From NCBI GenBank assembly GCA_001549895.1, contig AP014719.1, positions 1,240,001 to 1,304,000 on the forward strand: 64,000 nt of DNA, given 5' to 3'. Of the stretch, positions 40,883 through 51,878 are shown one piece after another. The first letter of the stretch is position 1. Each line of letters opens with the position of its first letter. The notes beneath the pieces were generated by a model. It did no database searches and was not told where the DNA came from. It worked only from the letters and a program-made list of their open reading frames with translations. Both the position numbers and the translations under genes were made by a program. The DNA is from Arthrobacter sp. Hiyo8 (lineage in GTDB: Bacteria > Actinomycetota > Actinomycetes > Actinomycetales > Micrococcaceae).

Positions 40883-42014
40883 CTATAGAACGTCGGTGTC
40901 TCCACTTGCCTTGAGCGCGTCCACCGCACCCTTGACCCGCTGGCGTGCTCCTTCGTGGTGACAAGCAGCGCGTCCGGCGTATCGACGATCACGACGTCCT
41001 TGATCCCGATAAGGGCGATCACACGCTTCGTATCGGAGACAACCACACCGCTGGCGTTCTCCGTGAAGACGCGGGCGCCTTCACCGAGGACCGTCACCTC
41101 ATCGACGTCGCCGGCATTGTTGAGGCGGCCGATCGCGGCGAAGTCTCCGACGTCGTCCCAGCGGAAAGTACCGGGCACGACGGCGACATCCCCCGCCGCC
41201 GCGGCTGGTTCGGCCACGGCGTAGTCAATGGCGATCTTCGGCAGAGTGGGCCACACCCGGGCGGTCACTTCATCGCGTTCCGGCGTGTCCCATGCGTCGG
41301 CAATTTCCTGCAGCCCGGCAAACAGGACCGGTTGGTTTGCCTCCAGGTGCTTGAGCATGAGAGCGACGGGCGCGACGAACATGCCGGCATTCCAGACGTA
41401 GTCGCCAGTCTCGAGGTACTTCTTGGCAATGTCCTCACTCGGCTTCTCGACGAACTCGACCACGGCGTGCGCATTCGGCGCGTCGTCGATATTGAGCAAG
41501 TCCCCGGTGCGGATGTAACCGAACCCGGTCGAGGGGTGCGTGGGCTTGATGCCGATGGTGACGATTTTCCCGGCAGCCGCAGTGTGGATAGCCTCGCGCA
41601 CAGTTTCCTGGAAAAGGTGGTCCGGGCTGATGACGTGGTCGGCGGCGAAGGAACCCATGATGGTGTCGGGGTCGCGACGGTGCAGGATGGCGGCGGCGAG
41701 GCCAATCGCCGCTCCCGAGTCCTTCGGTTCGCTTTCGAGGACCAACTCGTTTTCGCCCACTTCTGGAAGCTGGCGGCAGACGGCAACCCGGTGCGCCACA
41801 CCCGTAACCACCAGAACGCGGTTGCCGGCCAACGGTTCGAGACGGTCGTACGTAGCCCGCAGGAGGGTGCTGCCCGAACCCGTGAGGTCGTGGAGGAACT
41901 TGGCGCGGCAGCACGCGAAAGCGGCCACAGGCGCGTGCCCACTCCGCCGGCCGGAATAACCGCATGGAAGTGGCGCAATGGCGATTCGAGGCTTGCAGCG
42001 TTTTCTATACTCAC
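40883..42014 (-). CDS. manC: Mannose-1-phosphate guanylyltransferase
   Basis: It makes GDP-mannose from GTP and mannose 1-phosphate for cell-surface glycans and lipoglycans. The nucleotide-binding signature is VIPAGGVGTRLWPLSR (residues 19-34). GSFAADHVI, VVEFVEKPSEDIAKKYL and WNAGMFV follow. The single-domain length (about 375 residues) lacks a fused isomerase. Frameshifts lie near 41900 and 40940, and the corrected end is SGDTDVL at 40883. The GTG at 42014 has TAAGGT ending 6 nt upstream. Confidence 0.92.
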
Positions 42015-42154
42015 CGCAACACCTTATCCGACACCCGCTCAAGTCCCGCTTTGTGGTCTTCGTCTCACCATCGTGGCGAAAACGCCGGAATTCAGGCGAA
42101 ACCCCGCGCTCTCGTTACAAGAAGGGGTGCCTAAATTGAATAAGCTGTGAGCGA

Positions 42155-42170
42155 AGCCTAGATTTAGGCT
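42155..42170. promoter_or_regulatory. Inverted repeat upstream of sdhC
   Basis: AGCCTA-GATT-TAGGCT is a perfect inverted repeat 83 nt upstream of the sdhC start. It is a candidate operator, or may overlap a TAGGCT -10 box. Nothing else is recognised in the 42015-42252 gap. Confidence 0.45.
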
Positions 42171-42252
42171 GAGCTACGAGTGCTCTCGCAGCTGGCGTTT
42201 CCCCCGCATGGATCCCGTGCCAGCGCCGCTGTGTTGCAGGAAGGTTTATTCA

Positions 42253-42632
42253 GTGCCGACAAAACCAGCTGGCACCTTGTACCGCGGCCGTGAAGGCATG
42301 TGGTCCTGGGTTGGACACCGCATTACCGGTGTTGTGATCTTTTTCTTCTTGTTGGTCCATGTGCTGGACACCTCACTGGTGCGTGTGTCCCCGGAGGCCT
42401 ACACGGCCGTTATCGGCGCCTACAAGAACCCCTCATGGCCCTGGGCGAAACGGGCCTCGTCGCAGCGATTGTTTTCCACGCCTTCAATGGCCTGCGCGTT
42501 ATCGCCATTGACTTCTGGAAGAAGGGCGCGAAATACCAGCGCCAGATGCTGTGGACCGTCCTGGTATTGTGGCTGGTCACCTTCGGGGCCTTCGCCATCC
42601 GCCACCTGTCCCTCGCACTGGGAGGCCACTAA
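42253..42632 (+). CDS. sdhC: Succinate dehydrogenase cytochrome b556 subunit
   Basis: A membrane anchor of complex II that binds heme and menaquinone. It has three helices (VVIFFFLLVHVLDTSL, ETGLVAAIVFHAFNGLRVIAIDF, LWTVLVLWLVTFGAFAIRHL) with candidate heme His residues in LLVHVLD and VFHAFNG. The motif RGREGMWSWVGHRITGV is typical of actinobacterial SdhC. The GTG at 42253 has AGGAAGG 8 nt upstream. One frameshift lies near 42432. It is the first gene of sdhCDAB. Confidence 0.94.
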
Positions 42633-42635
42633 GCC

Positions 42636-43182
42636 ATGAGTACTGACATTCAAAGCCCGCGCAGTGGAAAAATCGGCAGCGGGAAGATTGCTCCGCAGTA
42701 CCGTCGCGGCACCGGTTCCAAGGGGAACTTCGAGATGCTCGCGTGGCTGTTCATGCGGCTCTCCGGCGTCGTGCTCGTGGTTCTGATCTTCGGCCACCTT
42801 TTCGTGAACCTCATGGTGGGCGAAGGCATCCACGGCATCGACTTCGGCTTCGTGGCCGGCAAGTGGGCCGACCCGTTCTGGCAGTTCTGGGACCTGGCCA
42901 TGCTGTGGCTCGCCATGCTGCACGGCACCAACGGCGTCCGCACCATCATCAACGACTACGCCGAGAAGGACGCCACGCGCCTTTGGCTCAAGGTAGTCCT
43001 TTACGCGGCCACGGTCGTCATAGTCGTTCTTGGCACACTGGTGATCTTCACGTTCAACCCGTGCCCCGTCGTCAACGGCGTTCAGCTGCCCGGCGGTTCT
43101 GCCCGGCGCCGTAGCGCTCCGCTGCACCACCGGCTTGTCCGGCGGCGCACAACACGCGGAGCAGGCTCCGCCGACCATCTGA
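42636..43182 (+). CDS. sdhD: Succinate dehydrogenase hydrophobic membrane anchor subunit
   Basis: The second membrane anchor of complex II. Helices are MLAWLFMRLSGVVLVVLIFGHLFVN, FWDLAMLWLAMLHGTNGVRTIINDY and LKVVLYAATVVIVVLGTLVIFTF. The heme-ligand region is in the second helix (MLHGTNG). A frameshift near 43088 hides the true tail, which should end HAEQAPPTI at 43182. It starts 3 nt after sdhC. Confidence 0.93.
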
Positions 43183-43205
43183 CTTAGAGAGAAAGAGCAT
43201 CTGGT

Positions 43206-45004
43206 ATGCAGGTCCATAAGTACGACGTCGTTATTGTCGGTGCCGCGGCGCCGGCATGCGCGCCGCGATCGAATCCGGTCAGCGCGCACGCACCGCAGTA
43301 CTGACCAAGCTCTACCCCACCCGTTCCCACACCGGCGCAGCCCAGGGCGGCATGTGTGCAGCCCTGGCCAACGTCGAAGAGGACAACTGGGAGTGGCACA
43401 CGTTCGACACCATCAAGGGTGGCGACTACCTGGTTGACCAGGACGCAGCCGAGGTCATGGCGAAGGAAGCCATCGACGCCGTGCTGGACCTGGAGAAGAT
43501 GGGCTTGCCGTTCAACCGCACGCCCGAAGGCCGCATTGACCAGCGCCGTTTCGGTGGCCACACCCGTGACCACGGCAAGGCTCCGGTCCGCCGCGCCTGC
43601 TATGCAGCAGACCGCACGGGCCACATGATCCTGCAGACGCTGTACCAAAACTGCGTCAAGCACAACGTCGAGTTCTACAACGAGTACTACGTCCTGGACC
43701 TGCTGACCGTCGAGGAAGACGCCGTCCGCGAAGACGGGACGCCGTACAAGCAGAAGCGCGTTGCCGGCGTCGTGTCATACGACCTCGCCTCCGGTGAGTT
43801 GCACGTTTTCCAGGCCAAGTCCGTGGTGTTCGCCTCGGGCGGCGCGGGCAAGGTTTTCAAGACCACCTCCAACGCCCACACCCTGACCGGTGACGGCATG
43901 GGCATCGCGTTCCGCCGCGGAATCCCGCTGGAGGACATGGAGTTCTTCCAGTTCCACCCGACCGGTCTTGCCGGCTTGGGCATCCTCCTCTCGGAAGCTG
44001 CCCGCGGCGAAGGCGCGATCCTGCGTAACTCCGAGGGTGAGCGTTTCATGGAACGCTACGCTCCCACTATCAAGGACCTCGCTCCCCGCGACATCGTGGC
44101 CCGCTCCATGGCAAACGAAGTGCGTGAAGGACGCGGCTGCGGCCCGAACAAGGATTACGTCCTCCTGGACCTGACCCACCTCGAGCCGGCCCACATCGAC
44201 GCGAAGCTCCCGGACATCACCGAATTCGCCCGCACCTACCTCGGTGTCGAGCCGTACACCGAGCCGGTTCCCGTGTTCCCGACGGCGCACTACGCCATGG
44301 GCGGCATCCCCACGAACATCACCACCGAGGTCCTGCAGGACAACGACACGATCGTTCCGGGCCTGTACGCAGCCGGCGAAGTGGCTTGTGTTTCCGTTCA
44401 CGGCTCCAACCGTTTGGGTACCAACTCGCTGCTGGACATCAACGTCTTTGGCAAGCGTGCGGGCATTGCTGCGGCCGAATACGCCAAGACCGCTGACTTC
44501 GTGGAGCTCCCGGAAGACCCGGAGGCATACACGCTGGATCTGCTGAACCACGTCCGCACTTCCGACGGCGGCGAGAGGGTTGCCGCGATCCGCAAGGAAC
44601 TGCAGGACACCATGGACGCCAACATGCAGGTGTTCCGTACGGCGGACACCCTGAACCAGGTGCTCACGGACATCGCGGCCCTCGAAGAGCGGTACCAGCG
44701 CATCAGCGTCCAGGACAAGGGAAAGCGCTTCAACCTTGACCTGCTCGAAGCGGTGGAACTGGGCTTCCTGCTGGAACTGGCCAAGGTCATGACAGTTGCT
44801 GCCCTGCACCGCGAGGAGTCCCGTGGAGGCCACTTCCGGGAGGACTTCCCGGAGCGCGACGACGAGAAATTCATGAAGCACTCCATGGCATATAAAGATG
44901 AGCACGCTCCGGCGGACGGATCTGCGGAAGCAATCGCGGGCATCCGACTCGGCACCAAGCCTGTTGTCTTTACGCGCTACGAGCCGATGGTGAGGAAGTA
45001 CTAA
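43206..45004 (+). CDS. sdhA: Succinate dehydrogenase flavoprotein subunit
   Basis: SdhA carries covalent FAD and oxidises succinate to fumarate. After restoring one G near 43248 the FAD motif reads VVIVGAGGAGMRAAIES. SHTGAAQGGMCAAL, the FAD-linking region RRFGGHTRDHGKAPVRRACYAADRTG and the active site FQFHPTGLAGLG are intact. So are PTAHYAMGGIPTN and GSNRLGTNSLLD. The length of 599 residues fits the family. The ATG at 43206 lies 23 nt after sdhD. Confidence 0.96.
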
Positions 45005-45005
45005 G

Positions 45006-45788
45006 ATGTCTGCTGAACTTGCTGAGCCAGCATCCAAGATCGAGCTGCCCGCGCACATTGGTGGAGGCGGGGAAATTCCCACCTTCAACATCACACTGCG
45101 GGTGCGACGCTACAACCCCGAGGTCTCGGAAGAGGCCGCATGGGAAGACCACCAGCTGACGATGTACGGCACCGACCGCGTGCTGGACGCCCTGCACAAG
45201 ATCAAGTGGGAAATCGACGGCTCACTGTCGTTCCGCCGTTCCTGTGCCCACGGCGTCTGCGGTTCCGACGCCATGCGCATCAACGGCCGCAACCGCCTCG
45301 CGTGCAAGACCCTGCTGAAGGACCTGGACACCTCCAAGCCCATCACCGTTGAACCGATCAAGGGCCTCCCGGTGGAGAAGGACCTGATCGTGGACATGGA
45401 GCCGTTCTTCCAGTCCTTCCGCGAAGTCATGCCGTTCCTGATCAACAAGGGCCACGAGCCCACCAAGGAACGCTTGCAGTCGGTCGAGGACCGTGAACGG
45501 TTCGACGACACCACCAAGTGCATCCTGTGCGCCGCCTGCACGTCGTCCTGCCCCGTGTTCTGGACGGACGGCCAGTACTTCGGCCCGGCCGCCATCGTGA
45601 ACGCACACCGCTTCATCTTCGATTCCCGCGACGATGCCGGTGACATGCGCTTGGAGATCCTCAACGACAAGGAAGGCGTGTGGCGCTGCCGCACCACCTT
45701 CAACTGCTCGGAAGCTTGCCCGCGTGGCATCCAGGTGACCCAGGCCATCGCCGAGGTCAAGCAGGCCATCCTGGCACGCAAGATCTAG
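45006..45788 (+). CDS. sdhB: Succinate dehydrogenase iron-sulfur subunit
   Basis: An intact 260-residue subunit that relays electrons from FAD to quinone. The [2Fe-2S] ligands are in SCAHGVCGSDAMRINGRNRLACKTL. The [4Fe-4S] motif is CILCAACTSSCPVFW and the [3Fe-4S] region includes NCSEACPRGI. It starts 1 nt after the sdhA stop and ends the operon, followed by a terminator. Confidence 0.97.
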   Translation: MSAELAEPASKIELPAHIGGGGEIPTFNITLRVRRYNPEVSEEAAWEDHQLTMYGTDRVLDALHKIKWEIDGSLSFRRSCAHGVCGSDAMRINGRNRLACKTLLKDLDTSKPITVEPIKGLPVEKDLIVDMEPFFQSFREVMPFLINKGHEPTKERLQSVEDRERFDDTTKCILCAACTSSCPVFWTDGQYFGPAAIVNAHRFIFDSRDDAGDMRLEILNDKEGVWRCRTTFNCSEACPRGIQVTQAIAEVKQAILARKI

Positions 45789-45803
45789 TCCAAAATTCAG
45801 AAT

Positions 45804-45848
45804 ACGACGACGGCGTCCCCTTGGCGGGGTCCGCCGTCGTCGTTGTTT
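45804..45848 (+). terminator. Terminator of sdhCDAB
   Basis: An 11-bp stem, CGACGACGGCG (45805-45815) with CGCCGTCGTCG (45832-45842), contains an inner CCCC/GGGG hairpin and is followed by TTGTTT. Confidence 0.88.
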
Positions 45849-45879
45849 AAGACTTCCTCGCAAAACGAAAGGCGGACAG

Positions 45880-46644
45880 GTGTCCAAATCCATGAAGATC
45901 AGCTTCGAAGGCAGCACCGGAGATCTCCTGGCAGGGATCGTGGATGTTCCTGAGGGTCCGGTCCGGGGCTGGGGTGTGTTCTCCCATGGTTTGACCCTCG
46001 GCAAGGACAGCCCGTCAGCATCGCGCATCTGCAAGGGTTTGGCGGATCTCGGCGTCGGCATGCTTCGCTTCGACAACCTTGGACTGGGCGACTCCGCCGG
46101 CGATTGGTCCGCTGGATCGTTCAGTGTGAAGGTGGCTGACACCATCCGCGCCGCCGGGTTCATGCGCGCCGAAGGCAAGGAAATCTCCCTGCTTGTTGGC
46201 CACTCCTTCGGAGGGGCGGCCGTGTTGGCTGCCGCCCTCAGCCTCCCCGAGGTACGTGCCGTTGCGACGGTCGGCGCCCCGTTCCAGCCCAGGCACGTGG
46301 AGCACATGTTCGACGCCGAAGTCAGCACGATCCTCAGCGAAGGCAGCGCCGAGGTCAACCTGGGCGGCAGGCGCATGGAAGTCCGCCGGCACTTTGTGGA
46401 GGATGTCGAGAAGGCCGACCTCAGGGACTGCATCCGTACCCTGCACAGGCCCCTCATGGTGCTGCACTCCCCCACGGACAACACCGTGGGCATCGACAAC
46501 GCCAGCGAGATCTTCCAGACTGCACGGCACCCTCGGAGCTTCATTTCGCTCGAAGGCAGTGACCACCTGTTGACGGGCAAAGGACAAGCTGCCCGGGTTG
46601 CAGGGATCATCTCCGCCTGGGCCGGGCAGTACCTCGGCGACTAG
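45880..46644 (+). CDS. Alpha/beta hydrolase (OsmC-associated type)
   Basis: An intact 254-residue alpha/beta hydrolase. The nucleophile elbow is GHSFGG, the oxyanion region is VFSHGLTLGKDSPSA, the acid is near LHSPTDNTVGI and the His is in LEGSDHLLTG. This pattern is common in bacterial hydrolases found alone or fused to OsmC domains. No OsmC domain is fused here. The GTG at 45880 has GAAAGG upstream. The substrate is unknown. Confidence 0.87.
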   Translation: MSKSMKISFEGSTGDLLAGIVDVPEGPVRGWGVFSHGLTLGKDSPSASRICKGLADLGVGMLRFDNLGLGDSAGDWSAGSFSVKVADTIRAAGFMRAEGKEISLLVGHSFGGAAVLAAALSLPEVRAVATVGAPFQPRHVEHMFDAEVSTILSEGSAEVNLGGRRMEVRRHFVEDVEKADLRDCIRTLHRPLMVLHSPTDNTVGIDNASEIFQTARHPRSFISLEGSDHLLTGKGQAARVAGIISAWAGQYLGD

Positions 46645-46656
46645 CGCGGGCCCCAG

Positions 46657-46723
46657 CCCAACTGACTAGCAATTATTGTCGTTATGAGGGCTCAAAACGA
46701 CAACAACTGCTAGCTAGTTGGGG
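46657..46723. repeat. 67-bp palindromic intergenic element, copy 2
   Basis: It begins CCCAACTGACTAGC and ends GCTAGCTAGTTGGG, with arms complementary except for a few positions and the centre GAGGGCTC. It lies 13 nt after the hydrolase stop, between convergent genes, as copy 1 does. Confidence 0.9.
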
Positions 46724-46734
46724 CGCTGGCTCCC

Positions 46735-47835
46735 TCAGGAGTCCTTTGCGTGGAACGTGCGGGGCGAAGGGTGCCGCGATCCGAGGCCGGCTTGGGGTGC
46801 CCGTGGGCGCTGGTGTCCGCTTCCCTGACGGCCGCCCACGCCCCGGAGACCAAGTAGACCTGGCTGACCAGGTTGAACCAGATGAGAAGCCCGATGATGA
46901 TGGCAAATGAGGCCAGAATGGGATTCCGTCCGGCATTCGCCAGCAACTCCGTGCTGAAGATCTGGAGGATGGTGGTTCCGATGCCGGCCAGCACCGTTCC
47001 TTCCACGAAGGCTTGCCGGCGAAGCTTCAAGCGGCCTGCGAAGCGGAACATGATCACCGCCGTCGCCCAGTTGAGGACCAGGGGTACGGCCGTGCGAACG
47101 AGCCAGGTGACTGGGCCAGCGACGGCGTCGGCCAAACCGAGCCGCTCGATGATCCATCCGGCTGCTGTCCCGAACACGAGCGAAACACCGGCGCTGACCA
47201 CCAAGGCTGCGCCGAGCAGCAGGAGGGTACCGGCGTCGCGGGCCTTCATCAGCAGAGGGTTTTCCTGCACGGGCTCCAGACCGCACACCCCGCGGAGACC
47301 CTCCCGGATCCCCGCGATCCAGCCGAGAGCAGTAAAGACCGTGACGACGGCGGCTATGACGGCCGTCCAGCCAAGGCCTGTGGGATTCAGGAGATCATGC
47401 GGATCCACCAGGCCGTTGCCCCGCTGGTTTTCAGGAGTCCCGGGGCCGCTGTGGCGACGCTCGAGACGATTGAATCAACTAGTTGGGGTTGCCCGTTGAG
47501 GACCAAGCCGGTCACGGCGAATCCGTGGCCAGCAGGCCCGTGATGGAGAAGAACATGGTGAAGCCTATGCCGGCGCTCAACAACGGGCCGTGGCGCAGGT
47601 TGTAGAGGTTGAAGGCGCGCATCGGCCGGAAGTTGCTGAGCCGGGCGAGGGCCAGGTTGATGAACGCCGGTATGGTGGCGCCTCTGTTGCCCGAGCGCCG
47701 GGCTTTACCCCATTCGACCTGACGATGGATGAGCTGCAGCTTCAGCTGCGCCCCTTCAGTCGGCAGCGGTGGCTTCTCCGCCTGCTGCCGGTCGTTGCGC
47801 TGTGCTTTTCCGTGATTGGTCTGCGTCGCCGCCAA
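46735..47835 (-). CDS. YihY/virulence factor BrkB family membrane protein
   Basis: A polytopic membrane protein of the YihY/UPF0761 family (once wrongly called RNase BN). Blocks are RAFNLYNLRHGPLLSAGIGFTMFFSI, GWIAGIREGLRGVCG, QAFVEGTVLAGIGTTILQIF and AIIIGLLIWFNLVSQVYLVSGAWAAV. Frameshifts lie near 47525 and 47408, and a third may affect the tail. If the uncorrected frame is used, the protein would end inside repeat copy 2 at 46710. A TTG at 47835, overlapping the upstream gene, is the likely start but is uncertain. Confidence 0.82.
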
Positions 47836-48447
47836 AGTCGAGCTCTTCCCGTAGCTGCCAAATGCCGTTGTCGTCGTGCTCGTAAAGTCCCATGCTAACC
47901 ACAGGGAAGGTGGCGCTGTAGTTCTTGAGCACCGTTTCGGCCTCGTCAAGACTCTCGGGAGCGACGTCGTGCGCTACCGTCACGTGCGGGTGGTAGGGAA
48001 GGGAAGATCGCGTTCCAGGGGGCCGGTCTGCAGTTGTTCGTGCAGGCCTACGCACTCCTCGAAACCGTCTGCGACCTTCAGGAACACCACCGGGGATACC
48101 GGCCGGAAGGAGCCCGTGCCGGAAATCGTGATCCTGAATGGTGCCTGGCGCCGCGCGACGTCGCGGACATGCTCAAGGGTGGCTTCCCAGTCCTGGGCAG
48201 GGGTAGTGGTCACGAGGGTGATGTGGGCCGGGATCACTTCCGCCATCGGATCGCCAAAGGATGCTCGCCATTGCTGCAGTTCCTGGGCGACTTCCCGGGG
48301 GAAACCCAGAATGACCCCTACGCACAGGTTGTCCCCGCACGCGCTGGCAGACTGGTGTGCGCCCGTGCCCGGGCGGGCATCAGTGTCCCGGCCGGCTCCC
48401 CGTGAACGGGAGCCGACCTGGACGCTGAGCTTGCCAGCCGCGCACAT
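47756..48447 (-). CDS. 2'-5' RNA ligase family protein (2H phosphoesterase)
   Basis: A member of the 2H phosphoesterase superfamily, related to ThpR. The two signature HxTx motifs are PAHITLVTTTP and YHPHVTVAHDVA, spaced about 90 residues apart as expected. FRITISGTGSFRPVSPVVFLKV is a typical strand. One frameshift near 48003 separates the motifs. The start at 48447 is one of several possible. It lies directly after trpS on the same strand and overlaps the YihY start. The cellular substrate is unknown. Confidence 0.84.
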
Positions 48448-48451
48448 GGCT

Positions 48452-49561
<1,110 letters not shown>

Positions 49562-50395
49562 CTAGAGCTGGTAGTCGACTACCAGCGGTGCGTGGTCGGA
49601 GAAACGGGTGTCCCATGACGGCGCCCGGTCGACGACGGCCGAAAGAGCGGCTGCCGCGAGTCCGGGAGTGGCCATGTGGTAGTCGATGCGCCAGCCTGTG
49701 TCAGTGTCAAAGGCCTTACCGCGCTGGGACCACCAGGTGTAGGGGCCATCGACATTTCCTGCCAGGCCCCTGTGGACATCCCTCCATCCGATCTCGTCGC
49801 CGAAGAAGCGGTCGAAGTACGCGCGCTCCTCAGGAAGGAAACCGGCACGCTTGGTGTTGCCCTTCCAATTCTTGATGTCCAGCTCCGTATGGCCCACGTT
49901 CAGGTCGCCGACCACCAAGGCATGCTCGCTGTGCTTGGCAAGTTCCGGAAGCCTCGTGGTCATGATGTCCAGGAAGCGGTACTTGTCCACCTGCTTGGGT
50001 GTGTCCACTTCGCCGGAGTGCACATAGGCGCTGACGACCGTCAGGGTAGTGTCCTTGCCGCCGCCGTCCCGAACGACGTAGTCCGCCTCGACCCAGCGCC
50101 CAGTCGTGGCGAAGTAGTCGTCACCGATACCCACGCGGGTGGCGACGGGTTCCTGCCGGGAGGCAATCGCAACGCCGGCGCGGCCCTTTGCCTCGGCTTC
50201 GGCGTGCAGGATGTACCAGCCTTCGCCGATGAGCTGGTGGACCACCTCATCGGGCGCGCGGACTTCCTGCAGACACAGGATGTCGACGTCGCGCGGTTCC
50301 AGCCACTCCGCCATGCCCTTCTTGTAGGCGGCGCGAATGCCGTTGACGTTGACCGTTGCGATGCGAAGGAAGTCCTTCTTCAATGCCGAGCTCAC
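49562..50395 (-). CDS. xth: Exodeoxyribonuclease III (AP endonuclease family)
   Basis: A Mg2+-dependent enzyme for repair of abasic sites. Motifs are LRIATVNVNGIRAAYKKG, DILCLQEVRAP (metal Glu), HALVVGDLNVGHTELDIKN and the C-terminal SDHAPLVVDY with the catalytic His. The GTG at 50395 is preferred to 50404 because the latter lies inside a TAGAGT -10-like box. The gene is intact and starts 167 nt before ABC-unrelated sequence coding for a small membrane protein. Confidence 0.93.
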   Translation of the reverse strand: MSSALKKDFLRIATVNVNGIRAAYKKGMAEWLEPRDVDILCLQEVRAPDEVVHQLIGEGWYILHAEAEAKGRAGVAIASRQEPVATRVGIGDDYFATTGRWVEADYVVRDGGGKDTTLTVVSAYVHSGEVDTPKQVDKYRFLDIMTTRLPELAKHSEHALVVGDLNVGHTELDIKNWKGNTKRAGFLPEERAYFDRFFGDEIGWRDVHRGLAGNVDGPYTWWSQRGKAFDTDTGWRIDYHMATPGLAAAALSAVVDRAPSWDTRFSDHAPLVVDYQL

Positions 50396-50405
50396 CCCGT
50401 CCACT

Positions 50406-50978
50406 CTAGTCGATGATGGTGCCCGAGACGGGCTCGTCGCCGCCGCCGGATGACTTGATCATGTCCCGGGCATTGCTTGACGTGATGGCGATGGTTTCCA
50501 AGGCGCGGTTGATCGTGTCCTGATCGGCGGCGTCGCCCTTGGCGCGTTCGTCCTCCACCACGCGGACCTGCACCTGGACAATCTTGAAAGAGTGGTCCAG
50601 TTTGAGGTCCCGCATTTCGTCAGCTTCGCTCCGTTCCGAGACCACCCGTGTGCCACCGTGGTCGGCGCTCGACGACGACGGCGCCCGGCCGGTTGCCGCG
50701 TTGAAGGCGTTCTGGGCCTCGGTGAGTTTTTCACCGGCCCTCCTGGCGGCCTTCTGGATGCTGAAGACCACGAAAGCGGCGAGCGCGAGCCAGCCAAAGG
50801 AGACAACCGCAACGATCCAACCGACGACGTCGTTGTGGTTGGCGGCGAAGATCACGGCCACCAGGAAAGCGATGATCACCACGGTCATGCCCAGTCCACC
50901 GATGCGGAAGCCTTTGAAAGGGCTCCTGGCGGAAGCGGTCGAGGGAACAGATGACGGGGAGTCGCCGAGGGATCGCAT
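50406..50978 (-). CDS. Two-helix membrane protein of unknown function
   Basis: Not recognised. Two adjacent helices (GMTVVIIAFLVAVIFAANHND and GWIVAVVSFGWLALAAFVVFSI) follow a short basic N-terminus. A cytoplasmic tail of about 110 residues comes next, with a charged helical stretch (AARRAGEKLTEAQNAFNAATG) and a DHSFKIVQVQVRVVEDERAKGD segment. The ATG at 50978 is chosen because GACAAT ends 6 nt upstream. The longer frame from 51023 starts within promoter DNA. It is intact. Confidence 0.7.
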   Translation of the reverse strand: MRSLGDSPSSVPSTASARSPFKGFRIGGLGMTVVIIAFLVAVIFAANHNDVVGWIVAVVSFGWLALAAFVVFSIQKAARRAGEKLTEAQNAFNAATGRAPSSSSADHGGTRVVSERSEADEMRDLKLDHSFKIVQVQVRVVEDERAKGDAADQDTINRALETIAITSSNARDMIKSSGGGDEPVSGTIID

Positions 50979-51044
50979 GCACCCATTGTCGCAAACTCCG
51001 CGCGGCGAACCGCCCGCTTCCACCCCGGCGAACAGCCCGCGCCG

Positions 51045-51878
51045 CTATTTCAGGAAGAGCTTGCGCAACCTTCCGGTAGTGAGCGTGATGCCGAGTCCGA
51101 TCATCACGAGGTAGTAGGCGATATGGACTGCCGTGGCCGGGCTGAAGGAGCCGATGCTGATCTGCCGCAGGAGTTCCACGCCATGCCAGAGGGGCATTGC
51201 TTGGATGAGCCACTGGATGTATTGCGGATAGACGCTCAGCGGGTAGAAGGTAGCGCTGAAAAGGAACATGGGCAGCATGAAGAAGTTGATCCAGTCCATC
51301 TGCTGGAACGTCTTCATGAAGCTGGTGATGCCCATGCCGAAACTCGCAAAGCCGAAAGCGATCAGTACTGAGGCGGGGATGACGAGGATGGCCCATGGCG
51401 TGGTGATGAGTCCCATGACGGCCATGACGGCCGTGAACCCCGTGGCATACAGGAGTCCGCGCAGCAGGGCCAGGAAGATCTCCCCGATGGCTACGTCCAA
51501 CGGCCCGAGGGAGGTGTAGAGCATTCCTTGGTACAGCTTGGCGAAGTTCATCTTGAAAAAGACGTTCCAGGTGGAGTCGTAGACGGCGCCGTTCATGGCG
51601 GACACGGCCAGGAGCGCGGGCGCGATGTACGCCGCATAGCTGATTTCCTGGCCGCCCGGTCCCGCCACGGTACCCACAATCGGGCCGAGTCCCACGCCCA
51701 TCGAAATCAGGTAGAGCACCGGCTCGAAGAATCCGGATACCAGGATCAACCACGTGCTGCTTTTCGCTGCCATGAGGCCCCGGGACACAACAGCAAGCGC
51801 GTTGCGGGAGTACAGCGGGCCGAAGGTACGTTCACGGGCGGCGTCGGTGGCGCTGTGGCCTCCGGTAAGAACGCTCAT
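51045..51878 (-). CDS. ABC-2 type transporter permease
   Basis: A six-helix ABC-2 permease of the NodJ/DrrB type. Blocks are LVSGFFEPVLYLISMGVGLG, YAAYIAPALLAVSAMNGAVYDSTWNVFFKMNFAKLYQGMLYTSLGP and the C-terminal QAMPLWHGVELLRQ. It is intact. The start overlaps the stop of the sister permease by 4 bp. It forms an exporter with the next two genes. Confidence 0.92.
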   Translation of the reverse strand: MSVLTGGHSATDAARERTFGPLYSRNALAVVSRGLMAAKSSTWLILVSGFFEPVLYLISMGVGLGPIVGTVAGPGGQEISYAAYIAPALLAVSAMNGAVYDSTWNVFFKMNFAKLYQGMLYTSLGPLDVAIGEIFLALLRGLLYATGFTAVMAVMGLITTPWAILVIPASVLIAFGFASFGMGITSFMKTFQQMDWINFFMLPMFLFSATFYPLSVYPQYIQWLIQAMPLWHGVELLRQISIGSFSPATAVHIAYYLVMIGLGITLTTGRLRKLFLK

